From Bacteroidota bacterium (GTDB taxonomy: Bacteria > Bacteroidota > Bacteroidia > Flavobacteriales > JADGDT01), in assembly GCA_039714315.1 (NCBI GenBank), contig JBDLJM010000014.1:1-36867 (forward strand): DNA of 36,867 bases. Direction: 5' to 3'. This document shows positions 24,332 through 32,079 of this stretch, in pieces; position 1 is the first letter of the stretch; the number at the start of each line of letters is the position of its first letter. The notes under the pieces are model-generated. The model was given only the letters and a program-made list of their open reading frames with translations, was not told the DNA's origin and made no database searches. The position numbers and the translations under genes are program-made.

Positions 24332-25762
24332 TTATTTTCCTAAATAGCCTTTTTCGTAAACAACCTTGATTAACTCTCCTTTTTTCAAAACTTCATCAAT
24401 AGTTTTTTCATTAATTATAGCCGTAAGATTATCGTTGAGTTTATTAGTTGTTCGCTTACTCAACGAACTTATTGTCTCATTTTCACGTGCTTTTTCAATT
24501 TTCACAACATATTGCTTAATAGATTCTTTTTCAGAAGAAGTTAAGTTCCTAAGACTTGCTGCTGAAGCTTCCAATTCTTTTTTATACTCTAAGGGAGCTA
24601 TACCTATTATCTTAAAAACTTTATCATCTAATGGAAGCCACAACACATATGCATACATGTTATCCTTTTTACTTTTTTCAGAAAAACTAACCAAATATCC
24701 TTTTCTGCCACTTATTTCCACATTCTTATTATCCGTGAGATAACTTCGGTATTTATCATCTATTTTATCAACAAACTCCATGCCTGCATCTTTGGGACTT
24801 AACCCCTGCCGTTCCAGGCTAAAAAACACCGCTGCTTTGCCATCAGCACTAAATGCGCCAATGTTGCTTGGCTGATTTTCAATATTCCATCGCGTAGGGA
24901 AATTTACATAAAAATTAAGGTCAGGGTGTAAAAACTCATTGCCGCGTATTACGCCCTTAGAAGGATCTATTCCAAATAAAACCCCATCAAATTCGTGTAA
25001 AAAATCACTCGATACGGGCTTTGTGTAATTTACTTTTATTTGCGCAGCATGTTTTTTTATGTTATTATTTCTATCCGGAGTATATGGATGATCTGCAAAA
25101 TAACTTTCCTCTTCCTTATAACCGGTTGCCTCTTCAATAGCGGAACTCATCCGAGACAGGATCTCTGTTAAACGGTATGGGTTGTATCCGGCAGATGCTG
25201 CAAGAACAATACCTTCGTTATCAGCCTCTGTCTCGTATTTTCGACTGTACGATGCAAATAGTAAGGAATTTGATGTTTTTATTGGAGCATTAAATAATTC
25301 TCCCAAATCTCTATTAATAACACCTAAAAGTTCTCCTGGGATTTCAAGTAAACTTGGCAGTATCTTCTTCTTTAATTGTCGCACACTATGTCGATTATTT
25401 GAGTGTATTATTTCGTGTGCAAGAATACATGCGAGTTCATCCTCATTTTCTAATAGAGGAATTAGTCCTGTTGTTACATAAATATAGCCTCCTGGCAAAG
25501 CAAATGCATTGGGAGCAATATCCGGAACTAAATGAAACTGATATTCAAAAAGAGGCTCTTTAAGGTGAGAAACTAACTTATTACCCAGCTTATTCAAATA
25601 GATATTCATCGATTCATTGTCGTAAATCCCCATTTGCGCCTCTACCATCTTTGAGTTTTCCTCACCCAAATAACTATCCAGTTCTATCGACTGCCCATTT
25701 AGTGGTGTTTCAGAAATTAAACAAAACACAAAAATCAATACATTAATAACACGCTTAATCAT
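24332..25762 (-). CDS. M48-family secreted zinc metalloprotease
   Basis: A 476-residue protease with a signal peptide (MIKRVINVLIFVFCLISE). The zinc site is HEIIHSNNRHS (HExxH) at about residues 115-119, with the third ligand in YETEADNEGIVLAASAGYNP. The upstream FALPGGYIYVTTGLI strand is typical of BepA/LoiP-type M48 enzymes. The C-terminal half (about 270-476) is an extra domain with FPTRWNIENQPSNIGAF. It closes the Bat operon, starting 9 bases after BatD. Likely role: quality control of envelope or outer-membrane proteins. Confidence 0.9.
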   Translation of the reverse strand: MIKRVINVLIFVFCLISETPLNGQSIELDSYLGEENSKMVEAQMGIYDNESMNIYLNKLGNKLVSHLKEPLFEYQFHLVPDIAPNAFALPGGYIYVTTGLIPLLENEDELACILAHEIIHSNNRHSVRQLKKKILPSLLEIPGELLGVINRDLGELFNAPIKTSNSLLFASYSRKYETEADNEGIVLAASAGYNPYRLTEILSRMSSAIEEATGYKEEESYFADHPYTPDRNNNIKKHAAQIKVNYTKPVSSDFLHEFDGVLFGIDPSKGVIRGNEFLHPDLNFYVNFPTRWNIENQPSNIGAFSADGKAAVFFSLERQGLSPKDAGMEFVDKIDDKYRSYLTDNKNVEISGRKGYLVSFSEKSKKDNMYAYVLWLPLDDKVFKIIGIAPLEYKKELEASAASLRNLTSSEKESIKQYVVKIEKARENETISSLSKRTTNKLNDNLTAIINEKTIDEVLKKGELIKVVYEKGYLGK

Positions 25763-25771
25763 AACTCAAAT

Positions 25772-27091
25772 TTATTTTGGATTCAGAGAAAACTCATTTC
25801 TTAAAACATCGCCTGATTTAACTCTTGCTTTTTTCAATACAGCTACAAATTCTTTTGGCGATACACCGCTTTCATCTGACATATAATTTCTTTTTTGTAA
25901 AATATTGAATTGCTTACTTAGTTCCGGGTTATTCAATAACAACTTATTGAATTCATCGACTCCATAAGACATTTTCCAGTTGTTAAATACTGTATAGAAT
26001 ATTTTTATTTTTTTTTGCGAAGCATTTTCCAGAGTCTTAAATAAATACTCTTCGCTTTTTCTTCGTATTAGTTTTCTTTCTTCCTGCTTTTTATAAATTT
26101 TTGCTCCTAATTTAATTATACGGAATAAAAACAGAATAACAACCAGAAGTATCAGTACAAACTGCCATGGCTTTAATCCAAGTATCAAAAATTCTTTTTC
26201 TTCCTCTACCTCAACGGGCTGTATTTGCGACTTTAAAAAAGCATCCAAAGAATCCTGTACACTCTGTGCATAAGCCAGGTCTTTATTTAGTTCTACTTTT
26301 ATTTTTCTTGCTTTTAAGTACTTAAAAGCTATTTTTTTTGTTCGGGGGTTAAAGAAATAGAACCTGATTTCAGGAAAGGTAAATTCTCCTTCCTCTGTGA
26401 GCAGATATTTTATCTTGTCGGTTCTGCTACCGTATATATTCTCTGTTTTTTTATTTTCATAAGTAGTAAAATCATCGGGATAGACAGATGCAAAATCCAA
26501 ACTGTCCTGTTTAAATTCCGGAATAAAATTAGGTAAAGTACCATTGGCTCGCACACTAACCGATCTGATAATTACATCGCCTGTAGTTAGATTATTCAAA
26601 GGTTTATTCCACTTTTCAGAAACAGAAATAGAGTTGGCTGTCATATTCCACTCGTGTTCCTTTGCTTCTTGCGGTATATCTGCGACATTTATTTTTATCG
26701 AACGGGTTTTTATTCTTCGTTTTTGACCTTTGTAGCCTCCATCAGGTGGGGTAACTACATTAACTGTCAACTCCGGAAATTCTATTTCTCCATTCTTATA
26801 AGGAAACAGCAAAAAGAAGAACTCAACTCCTGAATATTTTTTATTCTTGACATTGGTTGATATTGCAGTGTTACGCTGATACGGAACCAAAAAAGCACCA
26901 TCAATTTTAAGTTCTTCAAACTTTACCCCTTCCGTGAACCATGTTGATGTATAAACCTTTATCGTTACTTTAACACCCTGCCCTACATATACCTTTTTCG
27001 GAGACACCGATACTGTGGCAAAGGTGCTTTGGGCATCGATGTTTGTAACAAAGAAACTTAGGATTGTTAGTATGTATATTATTTTTTTCAT
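25772..27091 (-). CDS. batD: BatD-like protein
   Basis: The 439-residue protein, with the start chosen at the ATG at 27091 (MKKIIYILTILSFFVTNIDA), has a signal peptide. The open frame extends to 27106, but those codons come from the inserted repeat. Two Ig-like beta-sandwich domains follow (about 22-135 beginning FATVSVSPKKVYVGQGVKVT, and about 155-260). A transmembrane helix sits at about 300-325 (ILGLKPWQFVLILLVVILFL), then a basic cytoplasmic helical domain. Bat proteins with MoxR ATPases are associated with stress and oxygen tolerance. It is shorter than many BatD proteins, and is followed by the M48 gene. Confidence 0.8.
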   Translation of the reverse strand: MKKIIYILTILSFFVTNIDAQSTFATVSVSPKKVYVGQGVKVTIKVYTSTWFTEGVKFEELKIDGAFLVPYQRNTAISTNVKNKKYSGVEFFFLLFPYKNGEIEFPELTVNVVTPPDGGYKGQKRRIKTRSIKINVADIPQEAKEHEWNMTANSISVSEKWNKPLNNLTTGDVIIRSVSVRANGTLPNFIPEFKQDSLDFASVYPDDFTTYENKKTENIYGSRTDKIKYLLTEEGEFTFPEIRFYFFNPRTKKIAFKYLKARKIKVELNKDLAYAQSVQDSLDAFLKSQIQPVEVEEEKEFLILGLKPWQFVLILLVVILFLFRIIKLGAKIYKKQEERKLIRRKSEEYLFKTLENASQKKIKIFYTVFNNWKMSYGVDEFNKLLLNNPELSKQFNILQKRNYMSDESGVSPKEFVAVLKKARVKSGDVLRNEFSLNPK

Positions 27092-27535
27092 CTCGCAAAG
27101 GCGCACTTTACAATCTCCGTTATTCCGACCTTGTGGAGGAATCTCGTGATATTCACTGCATTATTTCAATAAATTCCCAATTCTGATTTTTCATTCCAAT
27201 CAACTTATCTTTCTTTTTTCTACTCCAGTTTTTCAATTGTTTTCCTCTTTCGATTACCTTATTTATATCTGTAAATTCTTCATAATAAAACAAATTATCG
27301 ACATTATATTTTTTAGTAAAACTAGATCCTCCTCCTGATTTATGCTAACTTAAACGTTTAGCTAAATTACTTGTAACTCCAATATATAATACTGTTTCCC
27401 TATCGTTGGTTAATATGTAAATATAACTTAATTGCATTTTTTCTTATTTAAAACGAGATTCCTCGACTTCGCTAAATCTTCGCTCGGAATGACGGTAGTA
27501 TATCACATTTTCCTTGCGTTGGCGCCTTTGCGAGA
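27092..27535 (-). mobile_element. Nested inverted-repeat element with GIY-YIG remnant, filling the BatB/BatD junction
   Basis: The segment is bounded by CTCGCAAAGGCGC (27092-27104) and its exact inverse GCGCCTTTGCGAG (27522-27534). One end touches the batD start codon and the other lies one base from the upstream stop codon. Inside is a second pair: GAGGAATCTCGT (27136-27147) against ACGAGATTCCTC (27453-27464), and ATTCCGA (27122-27128) against TCGGAAT (27484-27490). Inside that pair is a broken GIY-YIG gene. The inner element seems to have landed inside an outer one related to the segment at 29258-29430. Confidence 0.75.
27153..27437 (-). pseudogene. GIY-YIG nuclease gene with one in-frame stop
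   Basis: From the ATG at 27437 the frame reads MQLSYIYILTNDRETVLYIG, VTSNLAKRLS, then TAG (27347-27345), then HKSGGGSSFTKKYNVDNLFY, YEEFTDINKVIERGKQLKNW, and ends at 27153. The YIYIL...LYIG signature, the Arg in AKRL, and the conserved E/Q-HK after the Arg are those of small Bacteroidetes GIY-YIG endonucleases. The stop replaces a codon that is usually Gln or Glu, so a single C-to-T or G-to-T change explains it. Otherwise the frame is intact over 94 codons, implying recent inactivation. Confidence 0.88.
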
Positions 27536-29257
27536 TTACCAAATCTCCTCCCCCTGATCAACATTTTTATAATACTTCCTCTGTTGATACTGGAACTTCC
27601 TTTTCAGAAAAGTTTCCGGATCGGCACTAATTTTCCTGATCAGCATCTTTCTTGCATCCTGGTTCTGTTTCTTTTTATTATCGATTTCCATAGGCATATC
27701 TTCCGATTCTTTTGCTTTCCGAATGTTCGATTCAGTTTCATCGCTTAAACGATTTTCCATGTCTTTCGGTTTTTCTTTTACCTCCTGATTGGCATCGTCC
27801 AGGGATTCATCTTTATTTTTTGGCTTGCCTCTTCCTTTCTCATTAATCTTTTTCAGTGAATCAAGTCTTGCTTTGGGCAAATTGTCGTTCATCCAATTTT
27901 GCAGCAACTTTTCAGAATCTTTTGCCATAGTTAGTGTTGAATCCTTGGCATAAGCAGTTTCAAACGCCATCAATGCTTCGTTATAATTTCCGGCCTGCAT
28001 GTGTGCCAGCCCCAAATTATAAGAAGCCATAGCTGTTGTATCCTGAGAAAATTGTTCAATAGCCAAACTGTAATTGCCGTCTTTGTAATAAGCACTACCC
28101 TTTCTTATTGATTCGGTATATTTTGTTGCTGCATCATTAAATTCCCCTTCTTCCTCACGCATTTGTCCCTGATAATCTTTTGTATACCAAAGGTCATCGA
28201 ATGTTTCAATGTCGTTGCACGAAGAGAAAAACAATAGAATTACCGGTAAAAGTGAGAATCCTTTTCTAAACCAAAATAAACTTAAAATCAAAATAACCGG
28301 CATTAATAATATTCCTGAATCCTGCCAGTCTTCTTCGTTTTTTTCGTCTTTCAAAAATTCTTTCTGAGCTTTTACCTTTTCGGCAATAAGTTTCACATCG
28401 GTATTATCCAAAACCATAGGTACTACATCGCAATTTTCAATAGAACTAATGTTTTTTATTACGGAGGCATTTAATTTTGAATGAACCGGTTCCCCTTTTA
28501 TATCTTTCAAGGTTCCTTTGCCACGGAATGCCGGAACATTTGCACCCGCTATTGTAGCTAAAGGCATAAGGAAAAAATTGTGCTTTTCATTTGAACAGAA
28601 CTCCCGGATTGCATTGTAATCATTATTTCCGGGTGAATCGGTCAGAACAAACAAACTCAATGGTGAATCGCCGGGAGTAATAGAATCGGCCAACTCAATT
28701 GCTAAAGGTAAATTTGAACCTTTTACATAGAGTATTTTTGGTGAAAGTGGATTGAGATACTCCTCAATGATTGAATAGTCGTTCGTAGCCGGAACCACCA
28801 AATGCGCCGTTCCTTCATACACAATCAGTCCGGTGCTCGAATGCGGATTCTCCTTGAATAAATCTTTAATCTTGAACTTGGCTCTTTCCAATCGGTTCGG
28901 TTGCAAATCCTTGGCAAGCATCGACTGGGAAATATCAAGCACTATGTAGAAAACCGATTTGGTTTTAGTGCCCGGTTTTTCTATCATTTTCCAACTCGGT
29001 CCCGACATTGCTATAATCAGAATTGAAAAAAACAATACAAACAAAAACCTGTTTAACCATATATTTTTATCGTTGTGATTAACTATTACAAATTGACGAA
29101 GATGTGTTGCTATATTTTCCTGCCATTTGTGTTCTTTGTTTTTTACAAAAATCATCAATACTAAAATCACAACGAAGGGCACAAATGCCCATAGCCATTC
29201 CGGTCTCAAAAAATGAAACTCTTCCCAGTTGATATTTAATAGTTCTTTGTATTCCAT
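27536..29257 (-). CDS. batB: BatB/BatC-type protein: von Willebrand domain fused to TPR
   Basis: The 573-residue protein starts at the ATG at 29257 (MEYKELLNINWEEFHFLRPE); the longer frame enters the inserted repeat. Order: one transmembrane helix at about 20-38 and another near 60-80; a von Willebrand A domain (about 90-300) with the metal site DISQSM and VLTDSPGNND; a transmembrane pair near 325-355; TPR units (about 370-450, SLAIEQFSQDTTAMASYNLG); and a charged Lys/Glu tail. In many Bacteroidetes BatB and BatC are separate; here they are one chain. The metal-site DxSxS is intact, so ligand binding is plausible. Both gene borders carry inverted-repeat elements. Confidence 0.85.
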   Translation of the reverse strand: MEYKELLNINWEEFHFLRPEWLWAFVPFVVILVLMIFVKNKEHKWQENIATHLRQFVIVNHNDKNIWLNRFLFVLFFSILIIAMSGPSWKMIEKPGTKTKSVFYIVLDISQSMLAKDLQPNRLERAKFKIKDLFKENPHSSTGLIVYEGTAHLVVPATNDYSIIEEYLNPLSPKILYVKGSNLPLAIELADSITPGDSPLSLFVLTDSPGNNDYNAIREFCSNEKHNFFLMPLATIAGANVPAFRGKGTLKDIKGEPVHSKLNASVIKNISSIENCDVVPMVLDNTDVKLIAEKVKAQKEFLKDEKNEEDWQDSGILLMPVILILSLFWFRKGFSLLPVILLFFSSCNDIETFDDLWYTKDYQGQMREEEGEFNDAATKYTESIRKGSAYYKDGNYSLAIEQFSQDTTAMASYNLGLAHMQAGNYNEALMAFETAYAKDSTLTMAKDSEKLLQNWMNDNLPKARLDSLKKINEKGRGKPKNKDESLDDANQEVKEKPKDMENRLSDETESNIRKAKESEDMPMEIDNKKKQNQDARKMLIRKISADPETFLKRKFQYQQRKYYKNVDQGEEIW

Positions 29258-29430
29258 CTCGCAAAGGCGCAAAGACGCAAAGCGTTCAGCTATAAATTAT
29301 TGACAATTCTGGTTATTCCGTTTTTAATTAATTTTTCATTAAAATTAATTAGTAGTATATCTACTTATATTTTTGGTATCTCATTTTCCGTCATATCTTA
29401 AATCTCTTTGAGTCTCGACGGCTTTGCGAG
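29258..29430 (-). mobile_element. Inverted-repeat element with GxxExxY remnant, filling the BatA/BatB junction
   Basis: Bounded by CTCGCAAAG (29258-29266) and CTTTGCGAG (29422-29430). It fills exactly the space between the batA stop codon and the batB start codon. Its batB-side end, CTCGCAAAGGCGCA, is identical for 14 bases to the batD-side end of the element at 27092. The same side continues AAGACGCAAAGCG, a run of CGCAAAG-like units. A deleted nuclease gene lies inside in operon orientation. Confidence 0.75.
29290..29394 (-). pseudogene. Internally deleted GxxExxY-type nuclease gene
   Basis: From the ATG at 29394 the frame reads MTENEIPKI, TAA, VD, then ILLINFNEKLIKN, GITRIVNNL and TAG at 29290. 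MTENEI+KI+VD is how GxxExxY proteins (TIGR04256-type, PD-(D/E)xK-like) begin, and LLINFN..L.K.GI.RIVNNL is how they end. The central part, including GxxExxY itself, is missing: 35 codons remain of about 125. I matched both ends from memory of the family. The deletion leaves the frame in register apart from one stop. Confidence 0.78.
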
Positions 29431-30441
29431 CTATTTTATAACACTTTTAACAAGCCTCACAAACACAGCAAACAAATAATAAACTACTCCCAGCAAATAT
29501 GCTATACCAAGAGGGTAGAAATAAAGCAAAGTAACAGGTTTATAACTTTCCTCCTCGTATTCCATTGGTTCGTATTTATTAAGTGTTTCTGTTATTTTTT
29601 GCAATGAATTTTCATCATCAGCTTTAAAATACTCTCCTCCACTTATAGAAGCTATTTCTTTCAATGTATTCTCGTCAAGCTCATAAGAACCTGCTCCTTT
29701 TTGTCCAATCCCCAAAGTATAAATTGTGATTGAATCTTTCTTGGCAATAGCAGCGGCATCCAGTGGAAGTATATCGCTTCCGCTGTCAACACCATCGGTC
29801 ATTACCAGCATTACTTTGTACTTAATACTGTCTTTTTCAAACATTTCTATACCTTTGGCTATAGCATTTCCTATCGAAGTCATTTGTCCTGCCATGCCTA
29901 CTGCTACATCATCCATCATACTGTTTACCAAATTCAAATCGGTAGTAAACGGTGCCTGCGTATAAGCCTGCGAACCAAAAAACACCAACCCCATCCTGTC
30001 TCCTTCACGCGTGTCTACAAAATCGTGAAGAACATCCTTTACACCATCCCATCGACTAACCTTACCATTATCTGTTGGCCAGTCTTTTTCGTCCATACTC
30101 AGGGACAAATCGGCAACTATTAGGAAATTTCGCGAATTTTTCACTTTTTTCTCCGGAATACCTACCAACTGTGGCGACGAAAATGCCAACAGTAATAAAG
30201 CCCAGATAACTATCAAAAAAATCCACTTATACCACTTATTACCCTGTGATTTGTTCAAAGAGATTTCTTTTGAATCTAATAATCTCTTAATATTTGAATA
30301 TGCCGGAGAAAAAAGTGCCTTTTTATTACTTCTTATAGCGGGTATAATAAGCCATACCAATATTGGAATAGGAAATAAGTAGAATACCCATATATGCTGT
30401 ATTTCTACCGATGATAATGATATGTCAAATAATTCTTCCAA
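29431..30441 (-). CDS. batA: BatA-like von Willebrand factor A protein
   Basis: A 336-residue membrane protein: an N-terminal transmembrane helix (about 17-36, WVFYLFPIPILVWLI), a second at about 70-88, a von Willebrand A domain (about 100-285) with the intact metal site DLSLSMDEKD and VMTDGVDSGSD, and a closing transmembrane helix (about 305-330). The start codon is TTG at 30441, two bases after the DUF4381 stop; no nearby ATG would keep the first helix. In the Bat system these proteins act with a MoxR ATPase in the cell envelope. The stop codon directly abuts the inverted-repeat element. Confidence 0.88.
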   Translation of the reverse strand: MEELFDISLSSVEIQHIWVFYLFPIPILVWLIIPAIRSNKKALFSPAYSNIKRLLDSKEISLNKSQGNKWYKWIFLIVIWALLLLAFSSPQLVGIPEKKVKNSRNFLIVADLSLSMDEKDWPTDNGKVSRWDGVKDVLHDFVDTREGDRMGLVFFGSQAYTQAPFTTDLNLVNSMMDDVAVGMAGQMTSIGNAIAKGIEMFEKDSIKYKVMLVMTDGVDSGSDILPLDAAAIAKKDSITIYTLGIGQKGAGSYELDENTLKEIASISGGEYFKADDENSLQKITETLNKYEPMEYEEESYKPVTLLYFYPLGIAYLLGVVYYLFAVFVRLVKSVIK

Positions 30442-30443
30442 AT

Positions 30444-30887
30444 TTATCTATGCCCATTTATCCATTTAACAGCATTGGCAATAAAGCTATCTAACTCCCG
30501 CTTGTCCACCTCCCCATTACTATAAACAACTTCAAATATTTCTTTATCGAATTTTACTATCGATTTTGAATTCAAAAAATCAGCCCAATTATCAGTACTA
30601 AGCCTGGCAACAATATCCCGTCCAAAAGTATGCATAGCAACAATTTTTAATATTTCATTTACTTCTGCTACAGACTTTTGATCTTTCCGGTTTGCAATAA
30701 GCTTAACAGCATCCCTTCTGTATTTATTTTTCCTCCAATTAGAATATATTTTATAAATAACAATGAGTATTACAACAGTTACTACTCCATAAACAATATA
30801 CCAACCCGGAGTTGTGTAGGTCATCTCCAGTTTGTCAGGCTCAATAAGGTTGCCAATATCTTTTATGTCTGATGTTTGTAAAATCAT
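30444..30887 (-). CDS. DUF4381-like membrane protein
   Basis: A 147-residue protein with one transmembrane helix (about 30-48, IVYGVVTVVILIVIYKIY), a basic segment, and a helical C-terminal domain ending AVKWINGHR. This matches DUF4381, usually encoded between DUF58 and BatA genes. It likely anchors or adapts the MoxR/von Willebrand machinery at the membrane. Its leader, 3 bases before the ATG, is a 7-base tandem repeat of almost 11 units, unusual for this gene and possibly able to change translation. The stop is 2 bases before batA. Confidence 0.8.
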   Translation of the reverse strand: MILQTSDIKDIGNLIEPDKLEMTYTTPGWYIVYGVVTVVILIVIYKIYSNWRKNKYRRDAVKLIANRKDQKSVAEVNEILKIVAMHTFGRDIVARLSTDNWADFLNSKSIVKFDKEIFEVVYSNGEVDKRELDSFIANAVKWINGHR

Positions 30888-30888
30888 T

Positions 30889-30963
30889 TTACTGGTTACT
30901 GGTTACTGGTTACTGGTTACTGGTTACTGGTTACTGGTTACTGGTTACTGGTTACTGGTTACT
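30889..30963. repeat. 7-base tandem repeat (TTACTGG) of about 10.7 units before the DUF4381 start
   Basis: The 75-base array of TTACTGG (CCAGTAA on the coding strand) is perfect throughout and ends 1 base from the start codon at 30887. Perfect short arrays are prone to slippage, so length may vary between cells. Confidence 0.95.
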
Positions 30964-31005
30964 ATGCTTGTCGAAGGACTGATTACAATCTATGAACTAT
31001 CACCT

Positions 31006-31060
31006 CTTTCTTCTTTTATCTTTCTTCTTTTATCTTTCCTCTTTTATCTTTCTTCTTTAC
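31006..31060. repeat. Four 14-base pyrimidine-rich tandem repeats
   Basis: Units of CTTTCTTCTTTTAT start at 31006, 31020, 31034 and 31048 with one substitution in the third; the last is cut short. They lie just after the DUF58 stop, next to the 7-base array. Confidence 0.85.
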
Positions 31061-31070
31061 CCATACAAAC

Positions 31071-32003
31071 TCACAACCCCAACTGCGTCCTAATTTGCTC
31101 TTCAACCGGTGTTTCTGTTTCAATTAAAAAAACAGGGATTTTATATGCATTTAATTCTTCAATAAACTCCTTCTGTTTGCTTTCGAATTCTGTTTTTATG
31201 GTATTCTGCGTGTTTTTGTCCTTTCCGTTGATTTCTATCTGATTTTCACCATCACTTATTGCTATTCTTTCCCCGGGAATTTGCATCTCAAGTTCATCGT
31301 ATATTTTAAAAACTATAACATTGTTGTGCAAAGAAGCTGTTACCAGGGTTTGCAAGACACGCGAATCATATCTTTTAAAATCAGAAATAACAACCATAGT
31401 ATAATCGTGCGACACCAGGCTGTGCAATTGTTCAAAAACCTTATTTCTGGTTTCTTCGATACTTTTTTCAGATGATATTTCGGCTAGCAGGTTGTTTTTC
31501 TCAACTACTTTTTCCAAAAAGTGTAACATCGATTTTTTATCGCGTTTTGGTTTAATCATCTCCACAGAATCATCGTTGAATACAATTCCCCCCACACGAT
31601 CGCCATCTCCCGAAATTTTGTAAGCCATAATTGCTGCTATTTGTGCTGCACATACCGATTTCATATTTCTTTTAGAACCAAAAAACATTGACTTTGACAA
31701 ATCAACAACTATCACTGCAGGATGTTCCTTTTCTTCCTGAAATACTTTAGTGTGGGTTTTCTGTAATCTGGCAGTTACTTTCCAGTCGATATTACGAATA
31801 TCATCGCCTTTCACATAAGCTCTCGATTCTTCAAAATCCATACCTCGTCCCCTAAGTCTGGATGCATGACGACCTGCCATAATAGAATTTACTTTGGCGT
31901 TTTTTCTTAGATGAATATTACGTGCCACATAGCTGTAATAAACCAGGTCTTCTATTGTTAAGAAAACTCCCTTAGTATCTGATATGGCCTTTAGTGGTTT
32001 CAT
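31071..32003 (-). CDS. DUF58-domain protein
   Basis: A 310-residue soluble protein from the ATG at 32003 (MKPLKAISDTKG). An upstream extension to 32072 falls in repetitive TTTGAAG sequence and is not credible. It carries the DUF58 signature (MDFEESRAYVKGDDIRNIDW, with KVTARL), then a von Willebrand-like fold with VIVVDLSKSMFFGSKRN and MVVISDFKRYDSR. The family pairs with MoxR ATPases. Here the usual MoxR neighbour is separated by an Omp85-like gene, yet all point the same way. Confidence 0.9.
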   Translation of the reverse strand: MKPLKAISDTKGVFLTIEDLVYYSYVARNIHLRKNAKVNSIMAGRHASRLRGRGMDFEESRAYVKGDDIRNIDWKVTARLQKTHTKVFQEEKEHPAVIVVDLSKSMFFGSKRNMKSVCAAQIAAIMAYKISGDGDRVGGIVFNDDSVEMIKPKRDKKSMLHFLEKVVEKNNLLAEISSEKSIEETRNKVFEQLHSLVSHDYTMVVISDFKRYDSRVLQTLVTASLHNNVIVFKIYDELEMQIPGERIAISDGENQIEINGKDKNTQNTIKTEFESKQKEFIEELNAYKIPVFLIETETPVEEQIRTQLGL

Positions 32004-32071
32004 ACTTTGTTGTTTGAAGTTTGAAGTTTGAGCTTCGGCATTGTAAAACAACAAACTCCGAACCTCAAACA
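32004..32071. repeat. Repetitive TTTGAAG/TTTGAGG leader with inverted arms
   Basis: Repeated GTTTGAA(G)-like heptamers and two inverted pairs (TTTGTTGTTT with AAACAACAAA; GTTTGAGCTTCGG with CCGAACCTCAAAC, one mismatch) fill the gap before the DUF58 start. I see no promoter here. Confidence 0.55.
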
Positions 32072-32079
32072 ATACTGTC

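Noticed and set aside
27092-27106. Upstream start giving MRLCEM at the BatD-like protein
   Set aside because: Those codons belong to the inserted CTCGCAAAGGCGC arm; the same MRLCEM appears at the BatB/C gene for the same reason.
30832-31242. 136-residue plus-strand frame over the 7-base array
   Set aside because: It is a repeated-sequence artefact (LLVTGYW units) antisense to DUF4381 and DUF58.
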